From: Clostridium sp. K13
GTDB taxonomy: Bacteria; Bacillota; Clostridia; Clostridiales; Clostridiaceae
Length of the DNA: 64,000 nucleotides
NCBI RefSeq assembly: GCF_019734195.1
Contig: NZ_JAASHM010000013.1
Span: forward strand, 1 to 64,000
Reading direction: 5' to 3'
Shown in pieces: positions 62,672-64,000 of the stretch; the first letter of the stretch is position 1, and each line of letters begins with the position of its first letter. The position numbers and the translations under genes are program-made. The notes beneath the pieces were generated by a model that saw only the letters and a program-made list of their open reading frames with translations, was not told the DNA's origin and searched no databases.

Positions 62672-63508
62672 ATGCCTAGCTTAATTTTAGAAGGAGGAAC
62701 CCTTAGACCTATTTTTACAGCTGGAATACTAGATGCATTATTAGATAATAATATAAGTTTTCCTTACTGTATCGGTGTATCTGCTGGAATAACTAATGGA
62801 GTATCCTATCTTTCAAAACAAAAAGGAAGAAATTTAGAAATACTAATGAAATATAGAAATGATAAAAGATATTTAGGATACGGAAATTTCTTGAAATGCA
62901 AAAGTCTATTTGGACTAGATTTTGTTTTTGATGAAATACCTAATAAATTAGTACCATTTGATATGGATACATATAAAAAATATCCTGGTAAAGTCCTAGT
63001 TGGAGTTACTAATGCAAAAACTGGGGAAACTGAATATTTAGATGGAAAAGAACTTGATGATAAAGCTACATTACTTAGAGCAACATGTGCTATTCCAATA
63101 TTTTTTCCTGTTATAAAAATAAATAATAATGAATATTATGATGGTGGTCTTTGCGATCCAATTCCTGTGAGAAAAGCTATTGAAGATGGTAATAAAAAAC
63201 ATTTAATAATTCTTACTCAACCAACTGGATATAGAAAAGAATTAAGTAAAAAAAATGTATTTGTATCTAAAATGCTAAGCAATAAATACCCTAATTTAAA
63301 AGATGCATTTTTAACTCGTCATGAAAATTATAATGCTACAGTAAAATTCTGTGAAGAACTTGAAAAGCAAGGCAAGGCAATAATATTAAGACCGGACTAT
63401 AAACTAGAAAGTTTTGAAAAAGATACTAATAAACTTCAATCTAATTATCAGCACGGTTATGAAATGGCTATAAAACACTTAGATAAAATAAAATCACTTT
63501 TTAAATAA
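62672..63508 (+). CDS. Patatin-like phospholipase
   Basis: The 278-residue protein has the patatin fold: oxyanion loop EGGTLRP with GIL, nucleophile serine in GVSAG near residue 38, and the catalytic aspartate in YYDGGLCDPIPV near 158. It likely cleaves acyl groups from membrane phospholipids or triacylglycerol in the cytosol. AAAGGAG precedes the ATG. Its stop codon lies inside the terminal repeat of the palindromic element. Confidence 0.9.
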   Translation: MPSLILEGGTLRPIFTAGILDALLDNNISFPYCIGVSAGITNGVSYLSKQKGRNLEILMKYRNDKRYLGYGNFLKCKSLFGLDFVFDEIPNKLVPFDMDTYKKYPGKVLVGVTNAKTGETEYLDGKELDDKATLLRATCAIPIFFPVIKINNNEYYDGGLCDPIPVRKAIEDGNKKHLIILTQPTGYRKELSKKNVFVSKMLSNKYPNLKDAFLTRHENYNATVKFCEELEKQGKAIILRPDYKLESFEKDTNKLQSNYQHGYEMAIKHLDKIKSLFK

Positions 63509-63862
63509 ACTGCGAACTACAGTGAGAACGAAAAATGGAATATTACTTTTCCGGGAAGCGGTGAAATTTTCACTTTGAATTTATATAATTGATTCCATAA
63601 AATTTGCTAAAGTTTTTAAACTAGCTAGCGCGTCAAACAGTAAAAACTTCTTCACGCTAATTTTACTACATCAATTATTAAATTCTACAGCTTAATTTCA
63701 ATGCTTCTCTCCAAATTAATATTTCATTTTTTCTCTTCACTGTTTTTCTTAGTTTCCCAACTTATAGTTAACGACTCCTGCTACAAATTTGTATTACAAG
63801 TCGTTAACTTTAGGAAAATTCGGCTTAAATTGCAGACTTAAGCTTTAGTTCGCAGTTTATTT
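63503..63862. repeat. Palindromic repeat element, copy 2
   Basis: The element at 9009 recurs here, with 17-bp perfect inverted ends (AAATAAACTGCGAACTA at 63503-63519 and its complement at 63846-63862). Apart from scattered base changes it differs by a 72-bp insertion at 63603-63674, itself containing AGTTTTTA/TAAAAACT and TAGCGCG/CACGCTA arms. The left end overlaps the last bases of the patatin gene, including its stop. It lies between two convergent genes. Confidence 0.87.
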
Positions 63863-63868
63863 CAACTT

Positions 63869-64000
63869 CTACATAGTTTTATTCTCTTCAACTACTATTT
63901 TCTTATCTAAGTCCGGAACCCTAATCATAATAAGCCCACCAATAATGAATAATATTATTAAGCTTATAATTCCGTTATTGGTCTTTCCTGTTATTTGAGT
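63869..64000 (-). CDS. MFS transporter C-terminus (partial)
   Basis: The frame runs off the right edge. Its 43 residues include a final membrane helix (NGIISLIILFIIGGLIMIRV) and a short charged tail (PDLDKKIVVEENKTM). The end resembles UMF1-type major facilitator transporters, but the rest lies outside the window, so the substrate is unknown. It is convergent with the patatin gene across the palindromic element. Confidence 0.55.
   Translation of the reverse strand, partial: TQITGKTNNGIISLIILFIIGGLIMIRVPDLDKKIVVEENKTM

Overview
The window is very AT-rich and gene-dense, with strong GGAGG ribosome-binding sites and many hairpin terminators. The gene content is that of a spore-forming Clostridium sensu stricto (cluster I): a cotJABC spore-coat operon, a lysine riboswitch, DUF4250, a sodium/glutamate symporter, PepT and PepV, and LPXTG-anchored glycosidases. 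The species cannot be named from the sequence alone. No tRNA, rRNA, CRISPR array, intact transposase or prophage was seen.

Layout. 1-5.2 kb: a metal-dependent hydrolase, a TPR membrane protein, an AI-2E family permease, and an amino-acid permease under a lysine riboswitch. 5.4-9 kb: a beta-propeller protein, a radical SAM/SPASM protein, a thioredoxin-fold protein and glyoxalase I. 9-17.2 kb: a palindromic repeat element, an FG-GAP/TPR protein, an orphan PAS histidine kinase, a lipoprotein, a cyclase-family hydrolase, dUTPase and a GGDEF/EAL protein. 17.4-19 kb: a frameshifted uracil permease with an elaborate leader that looks like two PyrR-type switches. 19-28 kb: a polysaccharide deacetylase, a multi-hairpin palindromic element, a MATE exporter, micro-proteins, a TtcA-like enzyme, a GerMN-like lipoprotein, a PHP phosphatase, a BRCT protein, a PfkB kinase and a BBE-type flavoenzyme. 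28-34 kb: a P-loop kinase remnant, pepT-pepV, gltS and cotJABC. 34-41 kb: an ABC exporter whose ATPase gene begins with ACG, an HAD hydrolase, a DeoR regulator, and a PadR-SEDS-VanZ operon. 41-49 kb: a GH36 alpha-galactosidase remnant and a giant cell-wall beta-galactosidase that share a LacI/CcpA-like operator sequence. 49-56 kb: a paired DUF606 transporter with a divergent Crp/Fnr regulator, a second TtcA-like enzyme, a cold-shock protein and a cell-wall pullulanase. 56-60 kb: a VTC polyphosphate-polymerase domain protein, a DUF4956 membrane protein and a divergent beta-helix lipoprotein. 60-64 kb: a TM2 protein, a VanY-type carboxypeptidase, a GabT remnant, a patatin, a second copy of the palindromic element, and the 3' end of an MFS transporter.

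How the genes work together. The secreted and anchored glycosidases (beta-galactosidase, pullulanase, the lost alpha-galactosidase) fit a host- or plant-glycan lifestyle. PepV and PepT with GltS fit amino-acid and peptide use. CotJ, the GerMN-like protein and possible sigma-K promoters are sporulation-linked. Two themes recur. One is gene decay: two head-to-tail remnants, one truncated gene, one gene with an internal stop, one homopolymer frameshift and one ACG start. The other is large palindromic elements sitting exactly between convergent gene ends. The best candidate for a poorly described system is the VTC / DUF4956 / beta-helix lipoprotein locus at 55965-59573, with its paired palindromic operators.
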